Positions 53,438 to 63,720 of a DNA stretch of 64,000 nt are shown here, one piece after another. Within the stretch, counting starts at the first letter, position 1; each line of letters opens with the position of its first letter. Made by a program: the position numbers and the translations under genes. The DNA is taken from positions 5,647,937 through 5,711,936 of the forward strand of contig NZ_LT985361.1 of NCBI RefSeq assembly GCF_900269665.1, in the 5' to 3' direction. This stretch comes from Nocardia suismassiliense. Its GTDB lineage: Bacteria > Actinomycetota > Actinomycetes > Mycobacteriales > Mycobacteriaceae. The notes beneath the pieces were generated by a model. That model did not search any database and was not told where the DNA came from. It worked only from the letters and a program-made list of their open reading frames with translations.

Positions 53438-54604
53438 TACCGCCTCCTACTTCATCCGATCCCAGCGGTCGCTCATCCACCGTCGGGCATACCTGGGCCA
53501 TCGCTACCGAGCTACGACGTTCCAGAACCGGCGTTACCGCACAGCTATGCGGACACCGCCAGGAACCGGCACAAGGAAGCCGGAACGATCACCTGTCAAA
53601 GTTCACTGAGCCACATACCTTTTCGTAAGGTTTCGTTCACCTCATCATTGAATTCGCTTGCAGCACTGCGAACTCGATGTTCCGATCCAGCTCCTACAGC
53701 GGATCACGTACTCGGGAATTGGTTGCGGCCAGACCGGATTCACATGGCCATCATTGTAGAGCGCCCACTGTTGAGTTTTCAACCAGGAGAACGCATTTCG
53801 GCGTTTCCGATAAAACGGTACGCGGGATCGCCGAAATAGCCCCACTCAGCCGAACCGGACCGGTCACCACCTGAAACGTTGGACGCCAGGGGATGTGATC
53901 ATCGCCGGCACAGAACTCGGTGCGGAAGAAGATGTTCGACCGGGCATGCGCGCCTCGGCCTCGGCTGCGGCCCGCCCGCCGCGGGCCCGAATGGTCGGTG
54001 TCGTCTACCCATCACCCACCTTTCCCAACAGATCCAGGGTACGGTCGTTCGCCGGGGAAAGCAGGACGTTCAGGACGAAAGTGTCGAATTACACGACAGC
54101 GGTACGACTCCCGGACGTGTCGTCACAGGCGACATTCGAGCGTGCCGTAGCGCTCCTCCCCCGCTCGACCCGAGAGCGAATTACCTGGTGCTGACCGGAA
54201 CCGAGCCCATCGACTGCGCAATCCCGTTGTCGGCCAGCCGATTCGCGGACCTGATACCGAACACAAGTTCGGATGCTACTGCCCGACAGGCTGGCCTGTC
54301 CGCGGCCGCATGACGGTCACGGATAGCGCTGTGACACCCTGAGGCAAGCGAACAGGATGCTCGTGTCGCGGTGGCCGGACAGGCCGGCTTGTAGTCGATT
54401 GCAATGATGGTGGAAAATCTCTCCGGGAAGACGACAACGCGAAAACCGTTGCGCCAGGAACGAGTGGAAAGATCGAATCCGACGAGTCGATATACGGCTT
54501 CTCGTTCGTAATTCCGAGGTTCCGAGTCCTGATGGAAGTCGTGGCGTCGTGCGGGCCAGGTGAGGGGTTTATCCGGAAGCGCTCAGCTACAGCAGCGGCG
54601 CGGG
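53438..54604. other. Intergenic region of about 1.2 kb
   Basis: Only overlapping short frames without family resemblance are seen. Base composition is somewhat less GC-rich near 53600-53800. No repeat ends or RNA gene were recognised. Confidence 0.35.
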
Positions 54605-55084
54605 TTATGGCGTGACGATGGTTGCCGTGCAAACCTTCCAGAGATTGTCTGTGCGTGCGAGGCCGAACAGTGCGACCTGGTCGATTCCTGCGGCGCTACC
54701 CAGTTTTCCCTGAACACGAGCGTAGGTGTAAGCGATGTCGTCGACGACGGTGGTGTAGTGGAAGTCATCGATGTCGATGCTCGCGGTGGCGAGGTGAGGG
54801 TCGGTGGCGACCTTCGCCGTGGTGAGGACTTGCCGATCACCATCGGCAATGCGCAGTCCTAGATCACCGCAGGTGCGCGTGGACAACGTGGAAATATCAC
54901 CGGTGTTCGCCGCGGTCACCACGGTCCGCACAGCCTGGGGAACCTCGGATGCGTCGGTGGCCGAGTCCTGGTGGGTGCGCAGCAAGGCGATCGCAACGAC
55001 CGCAGCGACCGTAATGACGATCGCGCTCATGACAATCAGTGATTTGCGAACCGGTCGGGGGCCGCTGCCGGACGGTGTTGTCAT
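54605..55084 (-). CDS. Membrane-anchored NTF2-like secreted protein (159 aa)
   Basis: One N-terminal hydrophobic segment (SLIVMSAIVITVAAVVAIAL) anchors an extracytoplasmic domain with helix and strands (VPQAVRTVVTAANTGDISTL, YTYARVQGKLGSAAGIDQVA) of the kind found in mycobacterial Mce-associated/NTF2-like proteins. Two cysteines (RTCGDL, KVCTAT) may pair. The ATG overlaps the previous stop (ATGA), last gene of the envelope operon. Confidence 0.6.
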   Translation of the reverse strand: MTTPSGSGPRPVRKSLIVMSAIVITVAAVVAIALLRTHQDSATDASEVPQAVRTVVTAANTGDISTLSTRTCGDLGLRIADGDRQVLTTAKVATDPHLATASIDIDDFHYTTVVDDIAYTYARVQGKLGSAAGIDQVALFGLARTDNLWKVCTATIVTP

Positions 55085-55293
55085 AGTCGATTCCTCTGCT
55101 GACGATAGCGGCGGGTGAGCGCGATCGCAGCGATCACCCAATTGATGGTCACCAGAATTGCCAGCACCCAGTCCAACATCGAACCGCGCCCGCGGACGAC
55201 ATCGATGAACGGGCCCGCGCCCACGACGGTGACCAACGCAGTCATCACCAAAAAGTAGGTGTCTGCTTTCGGTATCGCGAAAAAGCCTTTCAT
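55081..55293 (-). CDS. Small two-pass membrane protein (70 aa)
   Basis: Two hydrophobic segments (YFLVMTALVTVVGAGPFIDV and WVLAILVTINWVIAAIALT) and a basic C terminus (RRYRQQRNRL). Start at 55293 is chosen for its AGG and context; upstream in-frame ATGs exist. It overlaps the next gene by ATGA and lies 26 bp after the preceding one. No family recognised. Confidence 0.6.
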   Translation of the reverse strand: MKGFFAIPKADTYFLVMTALVTVVGAGPFIDVVRGRGSMLDWVLAILVTINWVIAAIALTRRYRQQRNRL

Positions 55294-55319
55294 GACCTGG
55301 CCTTTGCTGGTTGAGGGGC

Positions 55320-55766
55320 TCATCGACAGTTGTCGAATCGCCAGCCCTGCGGGGTCCGCGCCCAAGTCCGGCCGGATTCGGCATCGGGTTCCGCGTCGAT
55401 ATCGTTGTATTTGAACACGACCGTGGCAGAGTCACTGTCAGCGCGCGCCGAGTAGCTGGGCCATCCAGCGGCAAGATTGCGGTTGCCGTAGATCTCGTTC
55501 ATCGCCGCGGCGAACTCGGCTGATGTCAGGACAGCCTTGCACCTATCGGATCGGTACTCATAGGCCCTGACGTAGTCGCCATCGGCGATCGCGGTGTACA
55601 TCGCCACCACCGACTCCTGCAGATCGCCATCCCGGTTTGCGGTTGGTTGGCCGCGCTGGGTCACGCCGACAATCAGAAGTACCAGCATCGTAGCCGCGAG
55701 CAACCAAGCCGATGTGGCACCGGCGCGCAGCCGCAGCAACCGCGCCGAACTGGGCCGAGCTGACAT
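55320..55766 (-). CDS. Membrane-anchored NTF2-like protein (148 aa)
   Basis: N-terminal anchor TSAWLLAATMLVLLIVGVTQ followed by a region with a predicted helix VVAMYTAIADGDYVRAYEYR and strands ending GRTWARTPQGWRFDNCR. This resembles NTF2-like lipoprotein/lumazine-binding folds of actinobacterial envelope proteins. AAGGAAG precedes ATG 55766. It shares operon position and design with the protein at 54605. Confidence 0.6.
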   Translation of the reverse strand: MSARPSSARLLRLRAGATSAWLLAATMLVLLIVGVTQRGQPTANRDGDLQESVVAMYTAIADGDYVRAYEYRSDRCKAVLTSAEFAAAMNEIYGNRNLAAGWPSYSARADSDSATVVFKYNDIDAEPDAESGRTWARTPQGWRFDNCR

Positions 55767-55783
55767 GAGACTTCCTTCCTGAG

Positions 55784-57040
55784 TCACGCTGCGCACGCAG
55801 GCCATGGTGTGCATCGCCCATTTCCCGGGGGCGGCGTGGCCGGCGGAGGTGGCGGGTTCTGCGGGGTTTGGACCGGGGCAGGAGTCGGTGCCGGAGGCTG
55901 ACTGGTCGGGGGCGCGGTGGGCTGAACCGTGAGCGGCGGCGGGCTGCTGTTACCTCCGCCTTGGTTACCGTTGCCGCCACCCTGGTTGCTGCTATTTCCC
56001 CCCTGGTCGCCGTTGCCTCCGCCATTTCCGGTGCCGCCTGAATCACCACTTCCTTCGCCCAGATCAATGCCGAACAACGGCAGACACATACTCAGAGCAA
56101 GGCCGAGCCCGGTGATCGACAAGAAGATATCCCAGAATTTCGGGTCCTTGGCCAGTTCTTTGAGCAGCTTCCACACCTTTTCGGGGCTGCGGTCCTTGCC
56201 CTTTTCCAAGTCTTCGAGGATTTCGGCGATACGGTGAGCAAGCCGTGGAACACGGGCGGCGACTTCTTCCAAAATCTTGGTGATCCGGGCGATGCGCAGC
56301 AGTGGTATCAACAGCACGCCCGCTGCGCCTACGCACTTCATTACCTGAGTACCATTGCGCAACATACACTTCCAGTCGCAATCGTCGAAAAGCCCGACTG
56401 ATTCGCTGTTCCCGCCAGCGGCTTGTCGCAGCGCCAGCTCGAAGTAGTCGTAGGGCGCGGCGGCGACCCGCTGCGCCGGCTGTCCCTGCTCGGTCTCAAC
56501 TTGTGTCGGCGGCATAGCCGGAGGCAGAGCAGGAATCGAGGAATCGACGGGGCTATCGGCGTCATTGCGTGGCGGGGCAGCAGGGCTCGGTGCCGCGGGC
56601 GGTGCGCCGGGCACGGGCGGCAGGGCTGCGCCCGGGACAGGCACGATGGGTGTGCCGGCGCCGGGGCCGACTGGTGGGGGTGTGAGTGCGCCCGCGCGAG
56701 ACCCGCCGCCGGTGCCGGGTTGGCTCGGTGCCCAGGTCGGCAGCGGCGGTTGTGAGGGGGGGGGGGGGTGGGGGGGGTCGGGGACATCGACGCACGGCCA
56801 GCCCGGGTGCATCTGCTGCCACTGCTCACACGGAATGTAGGGCCCTGCCAACGCAGGCGGGGCGATGGGATCGATGGTGGTGAGCACAGCTAAACCCACC
56901 AGCAGCGACCCAGTCGTGGCCAGAGTGACACCGGTGCGGCGCCATGCTCGCCATCCTCCCCGACTGCTCGTACCCGTCTGGCGCATGCAACGGCCACGCT
57001 CCTGAATGCGTTTGGCAGGCACGGTCTTTGCGCTGTTCAC
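55784..57040 (-). CDS. Secreted proline-rich protein (418 aa)
   Basis: A signal peptide (TGVTLATTGSLLVGLAVLTT, ending PALAG) precedes a Pro/Ala-rich region (about 70-180), a helical core of about 130 residues with Cys pair CDWKC and a hydrophobic segment (LSITGLGLALSMCLPLFG), a Gly/Asn repeat (GNGGGNGDQGGNSSNQGGG) and a Pro-rich tail. The DNA encoding PPHPPPPSQ is a long C tract (13 and 8 C). GTG 57040 overlaps the porin stop; ATG 56986 is the alternative start. Function unknown, probably an envelope protein linked to the porin. Confidence 0.7.
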   Translation of the reverse strand: MNSAKTVPAKRIQERGRCMRQTGTSSRGGWRAWRRTGVTLATTGSLLVGLAVLTTIDPIAPPALAGPYIPCEQWQQMHPGWPCVDVPDPPHPPPPSQPPLPTWAPSQPGTGGGSRAGALTPPPVGPGAGTPIVPVPGAALPPVPGAPPAAPSPAAPPRNDADSPVDSSIPALPPAMPPTQVETEQGQPAQRVAAAPYDYFELALRQAAGGNSESVGLFDDCDWKCMLRNGTQVMKCVGAAGVLLIPLLRIARITKILEEVAARVPRLAHRIAEILEDLEKGKDRSPEKVWKLLKELAKDPKFWDIFLSITGLGLALSMCLPLFGIDLGEGSGDSGGTGNGGGNGDQGGNSSNQGGGNGNQGGGNSSPPPLTVQPTAPPTSQPPAPTPAPVQTPQNPPPPPATPPPGNGRCTPWPACAA

Positions 57041-57684
57041 AGGTACACCGGGTCGCCGTAGACGGTGACGGAGTTGTCCGCGGCCGGGGTGGAGATCCGC
57101 GCGGTGGCGTAGGAGCGCAGCGACACCGGACCCATGCAGGCGTCGATTTTGACCTGGACTTGTTCGGCGGTGATCGACGCGCGTGGACCGGCCAGGGGTT
57201 TGGTACCGAAGTCGATGGTGGCGATGGATCCGGGCTTGAGGGTGGTGGAGATGTTCGGTGACACCGACGCGCTCGCACCGAGACTCACACTGGGCGGCCA
57301 GCTGATGTTCAGCGAGGCGTTCGGGCCGACCGAGAACCCCATGCCCAGGCTCAGACCCGTGGACACATCGACTTGGCAGCCGATCTGATACCCCAACGCC
57401 AGCGAACCGGCCGAGACCGGCGCAGCTCCCGCCCCGGTGACCTCAGCGATCGCTTTGAGGCTGACAAAACCCTCGCGGGTGAACATGGTCGAGGCCAGAT
57501 TCGGATACCGATCCAGATTCTCCTCGGTCTTGGTGACCGCGAGAGTCCACCCATCATCGGTGACAGTTTCGCGATGCTTGTCGGCCACCGGATCCGCCCC
57601 GGCAACACCCCCAGCCCACATCCCCGCCAGCAGCACCGTACTGCTCGCCGCGACACACGCCACGGTTCGCGCAATCCTCCCCAT
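57037..57684 (-). CDS. MspA-family porin (215 aa)
   Basis: A signal peptide (RTVACVAASSTVLLAGMWAG, ending VAGAD) precedes the mature domain, whose pattern follows MspA: TVTDDGWTLAVTKTEENLD, LALGYQIGCQVDV, IDFGTKPLAGPRASIT and SLRSYATARISTPAADNSVT with the VYGDP end. These proteins form water-filled channels in the mycolic-acid outer membrane of Nocardia and Mycobacterium. ATG 57684 follows GGGGAGGGA. It heads a five-gene operon. Confidence 0.88.
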   Translation of the reverse strand: MGRIARTVACVAASSTVLLAGMWAGGVAGADPVADKHRETVTDDGWTLAVTKTEENLDRYPNLASTMFTREGFVSLKAIAEVTGAGAAPVSAGSLALGYQIGCQVDVSTGLSLGMGFSVGPNASLNISWPPSVSLGASASVSPNISTTLKPGSIATIDFGTKPLAGPRASITAEQVQVKIDACMGPVSLRSYATARISTPAADNSVTVYGDPVYL

Positions 57685-58372
57685 CAGTCCCTCCCCTTCC
57701 GAAACCATCGTCAGCAAACTATTAGCTATCTTCCGTGAAGGGTTGCACGACCTTCCCGCCGGAACAAATGTTTGTGACCGCAGTCATATGGGCTCCGCGA
57801 GCGACATCGACCACCTGGGACCGTCTGGAAGCGGGAGGCTCTCCCCTCCGGAGCCTCCCACCTCCAGCCGTTCCTACGGAACCTCTCCGAGCTGCTTCGT
57901 GGGTCGGTGAGGTCCTGAGAAAAAGCCTGGCGCAGCGGCAGCTACGGGACGATCGTTCCCCCGTGAACAGACGGGCGAAGTTGCTGGTAGGGCAATGTTT
58001 TCGCGTTTCCCGGTCCGGGAGTCGACCATGGTCGGCGCAGTGGCGCGTGCCGTGCAGCATCTGCACTGGTGGAGCCAGGTTACTGTCCGGCCCGGAGGAG
58101 CTGATCAGCTAGTTCGCCAAAACACCTGCCGCGCACGCCATTCAGGTGCGCCAACCACCGTTCGACCGCAAGCATCGGCGACCCCTGAGCGGTATCGCTC
58201 AGTACACGACTCGCCCGGATTTGCTGACGCGCAGAGGATTCCGGTTGAGAGACGGATCATCAGCGCCCGTCGGAGGTATCGTCGAAGTGGTTGTGCGGCA
58301 GGGGAAGATGTCGATACGGGGGAGTTGAGACGTTGATGTCCGGAGATCACTTATGGCGCTGGCACAGTAGAT
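57685..58372. other. Intergenic region of about 690 bp
   Basis: No supported gene. A hairpin with 9-bp arms (GGGAGGCTC, 57833-57841 and 57851-57859) is present. Promoters for the porin operon (left) and the NTPase gene (right) should lie here but are not obvious. Confidence 0.35.
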
Positions 58373-61300
58373 GTGCGGCCAATGGTTGATACGCCATCGG
58401 ATCAGGGAGTTGGTAGTTCACCTCGCAAGGTTTTCACCCGGCAGTTCAACAGCCTGTGGGAACGCGCGGGGAATCCCGTCCTCGACCGGGTGGCACGCAC
58501 GGCCAACAAGCGTGAGGAGGCCGCCAGAGGCAACGCCGGGACGGTCACCACTCAGCGGCTCAGCGATTGGCGTGCCGGTGCTATCCCAGCCCGGTGGGAA
58601 GTGCTTCGACCGGCGCTGCTGACGCTGATCGACCTGGCGAAACACGCCCAAGGGCGCCCTCCCGCAGGACTTCTCAACCTGCGGGAGTGGCAACGCCTGT
58701 GGTCCGACGCCAATGCGTGGAAACCTCCGGAGGACCTCGATTGCCCGTATCAAGGTTTGGCACCGTACTTTCCGGGCGACGCCGAGCGGTTTTTCGGCCG
58801 CGAACGCGCGACCGACGACCTGTTGGCGCTGGTCCGATCGACCGACCGGGCCGGTGGCGGGATCGTCGTTGTATTCGGCGCCTCGGGCGCGGGCAAGTCG
58901 TCGCTGCTCGCCGCGGGGCTGATCCCTGCTCTGGGGCCCGAATGGACCACCACCACCAGCACACCGGACTCGGACCCCGCTGCGATCGAGATCCCGTCGG
59001 ATCGGCGCGGTCGGCGCCTGATGGTCGTCGACCAGTTCGAGGAACTGTTCACCGCGGCAATCGGCGACGACGTACGCAGGGCGTTCATCGACCGCTTGCC
59101 GCGCTGCGCGGATCAGGGTGTCACGGTGGTGATCGCGGTGCGGGCCGACTTCTTCGCCCCCTGCCTGGACTATCCGGTGCTGGCCGACGCCATCACGCGG
59201 CGCCCTTTCCTACTGTCCGCGATGAGCAGCGACGAACTGACCGATGCGATCACCAAACCGGCAGCCAGGGCGGAACTGAAGCTGGAACCGGGCCTGGTGG
59301 AACTGATCCTGACCGAGTTCAGCGGACTGGGTGACGTCACCGATGGTGACAGTTCAGGTGCGCTGCCGCTGCTGTCGCATGCCATGGAGGCAGCCTGGCA
59401 TCGTCGCAAGGGACGCAAGCTGTCCGTCGCCGGTTACCGGGCCGCGGGCGGTGTCGCCGGGTCCGTGGCCCACACCGCCGACACCGCGTGGCAGAAACTG
59501 GACGACCCGCAGCGGGCAGCGGCCAAAGACATGCTGCTGCAGCTGGTCACCGTCGGCCACGACACGCGCGATACCCGACGCCGGGTTGCCCGCGCTGATC
59601 TGCTCGCACATACCAGCGACCCCGATGCCGCGGCGACGGCGCTGGAAACCCTTGCCCAGGCACGGCTGATCACCCTCGACGCCGATACCGCGATCCTCAC
59701 CCACGAAGTGGTGATCGAGGCATGGCCGGAGTTGCGGAAATGGATCGACGCCGATCGTGAAGGCCACCTCATCCGCCAGCGGGTCGCCGCAGATGCTGCG
59801 GAATGGTCCGCGTCGCAACGCAATCGAGCCCTGCTGTATCGCGGCACCCGCCTGGCACAGGCTCGGGAACATCAACCGAGACCGACCGGGCAGACCGGCG
59901 AATTCCTCATGGCAGGCATTCGCCAGCGCCGCAGGCGCGTCGTCACGCAGGCCGGGCTCGCGGCGGCGGTGGTCGTGCTGATGGTCGCCGCGCTGACCAG
60001 CGTCGTCCGTGCCGACCTCACCGGCAGGGAGCGCGACGAGGTCTTCTTCACGACCGTGCTGAGCGAGGCCGACCGCCTGCAGATCAGCGAACCGACGCTG
60101 TCCGCCGAGCTCAGCCTCCTCGCACAGCGACTGCGCCCGGGTAGTCCTGATGCCGCCGCACGTCTTGTCGCGAGCCAGAACCTGCCGGTGGCACGCACCT
60201 TCAGCGACCACGACGGAAACGTCACCGAGCTCGTCTACCTCGACAACGGTCTGCTGGTCACCGCGGGCGACGATCATGTCATCCGGGTCCGCGACCCGGC
60301 CACGACCGGCCTGACGGCAATGATCCCCGACCCCACCGGCAAACTCACTGTTCTCGATGGGCATGGATCGACACTGATTGCGGGCAGCGCCGACCACTCC
60401 GCGCGAATCTATGACCTGTCCATCCCGGAACGGCCCCGCTTGCTACACGTCGTCGACACCGGGTCCCCGATCACGAGCCTGGCGCTCTCGCACGACGGCC
60501 GCACTGTCGCCATCGCCCACGCCGACCAGGTCACGCTGTGGGATATCACCGACCCACGGACAGCCAAACCTCGCTCGCCATCGCTGACCGTCGGTGAAAC
60601 CGTCTATGGGGTCGGATTCAGCAGTAACGACAAAACGCTGGGGACGGCAAGTGGAACGGTGCAGGGCTTGTTCGGCCATACGCTCACCGCTCGGCTGTGG
60701 GATCTCGACGCACCACCGAGCACCCGCACCGGAACACAGGTCGCGCACGTCGTCGACGGACGAATGCCCGTGGATCTTTCCTCCAGCACGCCTCTGCTGG
60801 TCACCGCGGGCCGGTCGCCTTCGCAGCCACCAGGCAGCGACGCGGAGATTCGGTTCCTGAACATCGAAGACCCCCACCATCCGCACCCTGCAGCCGCAAG
60901 CTTCTCCTTCCCCTCCGCGTACGACCTGGTCACCATCGTTCTCAGCCCCGACAGCCGGACCCTTGCGACCGTCACCTCCTTCGGCACCCAACTGTGGAAC
61001 CTCGCCGACCTCGCTCACCCCACCCCCTTGGGACCGCCGCTGGCCGCTGCCGCAAACTGCCTCGGCGCATCCGGCAACCGGCGATGCTCCACTATCCCGG
61101 CCGGCGTTGCCTTCAGCCCCGACGGACGCTACTTCACGATCGCCACGGTCGGCGGCACGGTGCAGCAATGGTCGCTGCCGAGCACCAACCCGGCTGGGCA
61201 AGCCGGACAGATCCATCCCCCGGCGGTCAGCGCCGACGGCACCCGGATGATTACCACTGCCCACGGCGCCGCCGCCCGCATCTGGGACATCCACGACCCC

Positions 61301-62242
61301 GCGGCACCGCAGCTACGCGGCACCGTCGACAACGTCACCGGAATCGCAGGCTTGTCGGGCACCAGCTACCCCGTCGTCAGTTTCGACGGCCGGTTCACCG
61401 CACTAGCGATCAACGGGGTGATCACGCTCATCGACATCTCCGATCCGGGCAGGCCCCGTGCGACACACCGTTTTCCGGAAGCCGCGGGTGTGGCGTTCGC
61501 CCTCGACCAGCAGCTACTGGTCACCCTCTCCCGAGGGCCGGTCGCGACATTGATGGCCTGGGACTACGCCGACCCCGACCGGCCGGTGCAGCGCAGCCCA
61601 GCGATCGTCGTACCGTCATCGGGCCGACTGTTGCGCACGGGATTTCGATTCGCCGCCAGCCGCGACGGCAAGATCGGTGCCACACTCGCCGACAAACTCA
61701 ACGTCTGGGACACACCGCTGTCGCTGCAGCACTCCACCGGGCCGATCGGCACCGCCGTCGCCGACTGGCTGGGCGACGGTTTCGGTCTCGCGGTCAGCCC
61801 CGACCACCGCACCGTCGTCGCCGGTTGGGACGCAGGCACCGCCCGCGTCTTCGACATCACCGACCCGGGAACCATTCGACCACTGGGAGATCCACTGGCG
61901 GCCAGCAGAAGCGCTGTCTCCTCGGTGGACATCAGTCCCGATGGCCGGCGCCTGGCTACCGCAGGCACCGACTCGACTGTCCGGCTTTGGACCTTCACCG
62001 ATCCCGAACACCCCCGCCCCTACGGCCCGTCCCTCATCCCACCGGGTTCAGGCCGGTGGCATGTCGCTTTCCACCCGAAAGCCAACTACCTCATCGGCAC
62101 CGGCGGCCAAGGCGCACTTCGCTTCTGGGACCTCGAGCCCGAGCACGCCGCCGACCGCATCTGCACCCTCACCGCCAACACCATCACCACCGACCTCAGT
62201 ACCTACTTGCCGGGACGGAAGCTGCCGACGTTATGTCCATGA
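58373..62242 (+). CDS. STAND-type NTPase with HTH, membrane segment and WD40 propeller (1289 aa)
   Basis: Domain order: an N-terminal helical HTH-like part (FTRQFNSLWERAG..TTQRLSDWRAG), a linker, an nSTAND1-type NTPase with Walker A FGASGAGKSS at about 168 and Walker B MVVDQFEELF, a helical winged region to about 500, a hydrophobic segment at about 523-545 (AAAVVVLMVAALTSVV), and a C-terminal WD40-type propeller to the end (LALSHDGRTVAIAHADQVTL and RRLATAGTDSTVRLW). STAND proteins are ligand-triggered switches, and some act in phage defence. A GTG (58373) or ATG (58382) may start it. The next gene overlaps its stop. Confidence 0.88.
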   Translation: MRPMVDTPSDQGVGSSPRKVFTRQFNSLWERAGNPVLDRVARTANKREEAARGNAGTVTTQRLSDWRAGAIPARWEVLRPALLTLIDLAKHAQGRPPAGLLNLREWQRLWSDANAWKPPEDLDCPYQGLAPYFPGDAERFFGRERATDDLLALVRSTDRAGGGIVVVFGASGAGKSSLLAAGLIPALGPEWTTTTSTPDSDPAAIEIPSDRRGRRLMVVDQFEELFTAAIGDDVRRAFIDRLPRCADQGVTVVIAVRADFFAPCLDYPVLADAITRRPFLLSAMSSDELTDAITKPAARAELKLEPGLVELILTEFSGLGDVTDGDSSGALPLLSHAMEAAWHRRKGRKLSVAGYRAAGGVAGSVAHTADTAWQKLDDPQRAAAKDMLLQLVTVGHDTRDTRRRVARADLLAHTSDPDAAATALETLAQARLITLDADTAILTHEVVIEAWPELRKWIDADREGHLIRQRVAADAAEWSASQRNRALLYRGTRLAQAREHQPRPTGQTGEFLMAGIRQRRRRVVTQAGLAAAVVVLMVAALTSVVRADLTGRERDEVFFTTVLSEADRLQISEPTLSAELSLLAQRLRPGSPDAAARLVASQNLPVARTFSDHDGNVTELVYLDNGLLVTAGDDHVIRVRDPATTGLTAMIPDPTGKLTVLDGHGSTLIAGSADHSARIYDLSIPERPRLLHVVDTGSPITSLALSHDGRTVAIAHADQVTLWDITDPRTAKPRSPSLTVGETVYGVGFSSNDKTLGTASGTVQGLFGHTLTARLWDLDAPPSTRTGTQVAHVVDGRMPVDLSSSTPLLVTAGRSPSQPPGSDAEIRFLNIEDPHHPHPAAASFSFPSAYDLVTIVLSPDSRTLATVTSFGTQLWNLADLAHPTPLGPPLAAAANCLGASGNRRCSTIPAGVAFSPDGRYFTIATVGGTVQQWSLPSTNPAGQAGQIHPPAVSADGTRMITTAHGAAARIWDIHDPAAPQLRGTVDNVTGIAGLSGTSYPVVSFDGRFTALAINGVITLIDISDPGRPRATHRFPEAAGVAFALDQQLLVTLSRGPVATLMAWDYADPDRPVQRSPAIVVPSSGRLLRTGFRFAASRDGKIGATLADKLNVWDTPLSLQHSTGPIGTAVADWLGDGFGLAVSPDHRTVVAGWDAGTARVFDITDPGTIRPLGDPLAASRSAVSSVDISPDGRRLATAGTDSTVRLWTFTDPEHPRPYGPSLIPPGSGRWHVAFHPKANYLIGTGGQGALRFWDLEPEHAADRICTLTANTITTDLSTYLPGRKLPTLCP

Positions 62243-63585
62243 CCCGATTCACCCGGCGCACCGCATTCGGTCTCGCGTTGGCCGCTCTGGCGGGCACCGT
62301 CCTCGGCCGACCACCAGCTGCTGCCGGGCGGCCCGCACCGCCTCTCGATCTGCCACCACTGGGTGACGAATTCCTCTGGGGCGTCGCATGTTCCGGATTT
62401 CAGAGCGAAGGTCACACACCCGACAGTCACCAGGGGCGGCTGTTCACCCAACACACCGCACTCGCCCGATTCCCGGATTCCGTGGACTTCTACACTCGGT
62501 ACCCAGCTGATATCGCGCTGGCCGCAGGCCTCGGCGTCGGGGTGTACGGCGTCAGCATCGAATGGGCGCGGCTGCAGCCGAGGCCCGGCGAATGGGACGA
62601 GGCCGGTTTCGACTTCTACGACCGTGTGCTGGATGCCATGGCCGCCAACGGAATCCGCCCGATGCTCACCCTCGACCACTGGGTGTATCCGGTGTGGATC
62701 GCCGAGCGTGGCGGTTGGGGCGATCCGGGCATTGTCGAGGCGTGGCTGGACAATGCCCGAAAAGTGGTGGACCGCTACGCACCCCGAGACCCGCTGTGGA
62801 TCACGGTGGCGAACCCGGGCGCATACATGAAGTTCGAGTCGCGCGACACGCTACCGGCCACCGGCATTTCGACGATGGCGTCGCGGCTCGCCGATGTGCA
62901 CAACGCCATCTACGACTACATCCACCTGGTGCAGCCCAGCGCTCAGGTGACGATGACGACCAATGTCGCGGCAGCCACCATCGCGGACGCTACCGAAAGC
63001 CTGATGTTGGATAAGGTCATCGACCGCTTGGACTTCGTCGGTCTCAGTACCTACCTCAGCTTATCGCTGGACACGCTGCCGCAGCTGACAGAGCACACGC
63101 TGACCGCCCCGCAAGACCTGAACAACCCGCTCACGCACGCGGTACAGCCGGAATCGATGTACTACGCGCTGCATTATTGCGCACACAGATTTCCCGGCAA
63201 ACCGGTGTATGTGGTGGAAAGCGGGATGGTGACGCGGAACGGCCTGCGCGAAGACGGGTACAGCCGCGCCGACCACCTGCGCGACACCGTCTACTGGTTG
63301 CAGCGTGCGCACGCCGACGGCATCAACGTGATCGGCTACACCTATTGGACACTCACCGACAGCTTCGCCTGGGGCAGCTACACACTGCGTTTCGGCCTCT
63401 ACACCGTCGATGTCGTCACCGACCCCACCCTCACCCGCAAGCCCACCGACGCTGTCGCCGCCTACCGCGCCATCACCGCGTCCAGCGGAGTTCCGCGCGA
63501 CTATCGACCCACCCGGCCACCGGCCACCTGCTCGTTCGTCGACCTCCCCGACAGCTGCACCGACCCGGTGACCGTGCCGCACTGA
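62233..63585 (+). CDS. GH1-like glycosidase, Tat-exported, acid/base residue missing (450 aa)
   Basis: A twin-arginine signal (TRRTAFGLALAALAG) precedes a TIM barrel of GH1 type: FLWGVACSGFQSEG, GVSIEWARLQPRPGEWD, GIRPMLTLDHWVYP and DGINVIGYTYWTLTDSFAW. The nucleophile segment VVESGM keeps the Glu, but the acid/base motif NEP appears as ITVANPGAY, with Asn at the catalytic position. It may be inactive, a binding protein, or use another acid. Two ATGs (62233, 62239) overlap the NTPase stop, so the two genes are coupled although one product is exported and the other is not. Confidence 0.82.
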   Translation: MSMTRFTRRTAFGLALAALAGTVLGRPPAAAGRPAPPLDLPPLGDEFLWGVACSGFQSEGHTPDSHQGRLFTQHTALARFPDSVDFYTRYPADIALAAGLGVGVYGVSIEWARLQPRPGEWDEAGFDFYDRVLDAMAANGIRPMLTLDHWVYPVWIAERGGWGDPGIVEAWLDNARKVVDRYAPRDPLWITVANPGAYMKFESRDTLPATGISTMASRLADVHNAIYDYIHLVQPSAQVTMTTNVAAATIADATESLMLDKVIDRLDFVGLSTYLSLSLDTLPQLTEHTLTAPQDLNNPLTHAVQPESMYYALHYCAHRFPGKPVYVVESGMVTRNGLREDGYSRADHLRDTVYWLQRAHADGINVIGYTYWTLTDSFAWGSYTLRFGLYTVDVVTDPTLTRKPTDAVAAYRAITASSGVPRDYRPTRPPATCSFVDLPDSCTDPVTVPH

Positions 63586-63720
63586 ACGCATCCCAGTGAC
63601 CGGGATCATGCAGGGCCGACGTGCGCGGCCGCACCCGCCGGTGTCCACCGATCGGTGGACACCGAGTTCGACCGGTCGAGGCTGTCGGCGACGGCAGGCG
63701 ACCGAGCAGTATTCGGGGCA

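Noticed and set aside
60697..62232. Open frame extending the GH1-like protein upstream
   Set aside because: The extension is the shadow of the WD40 region; the Tat signal begins at 62233/62239.
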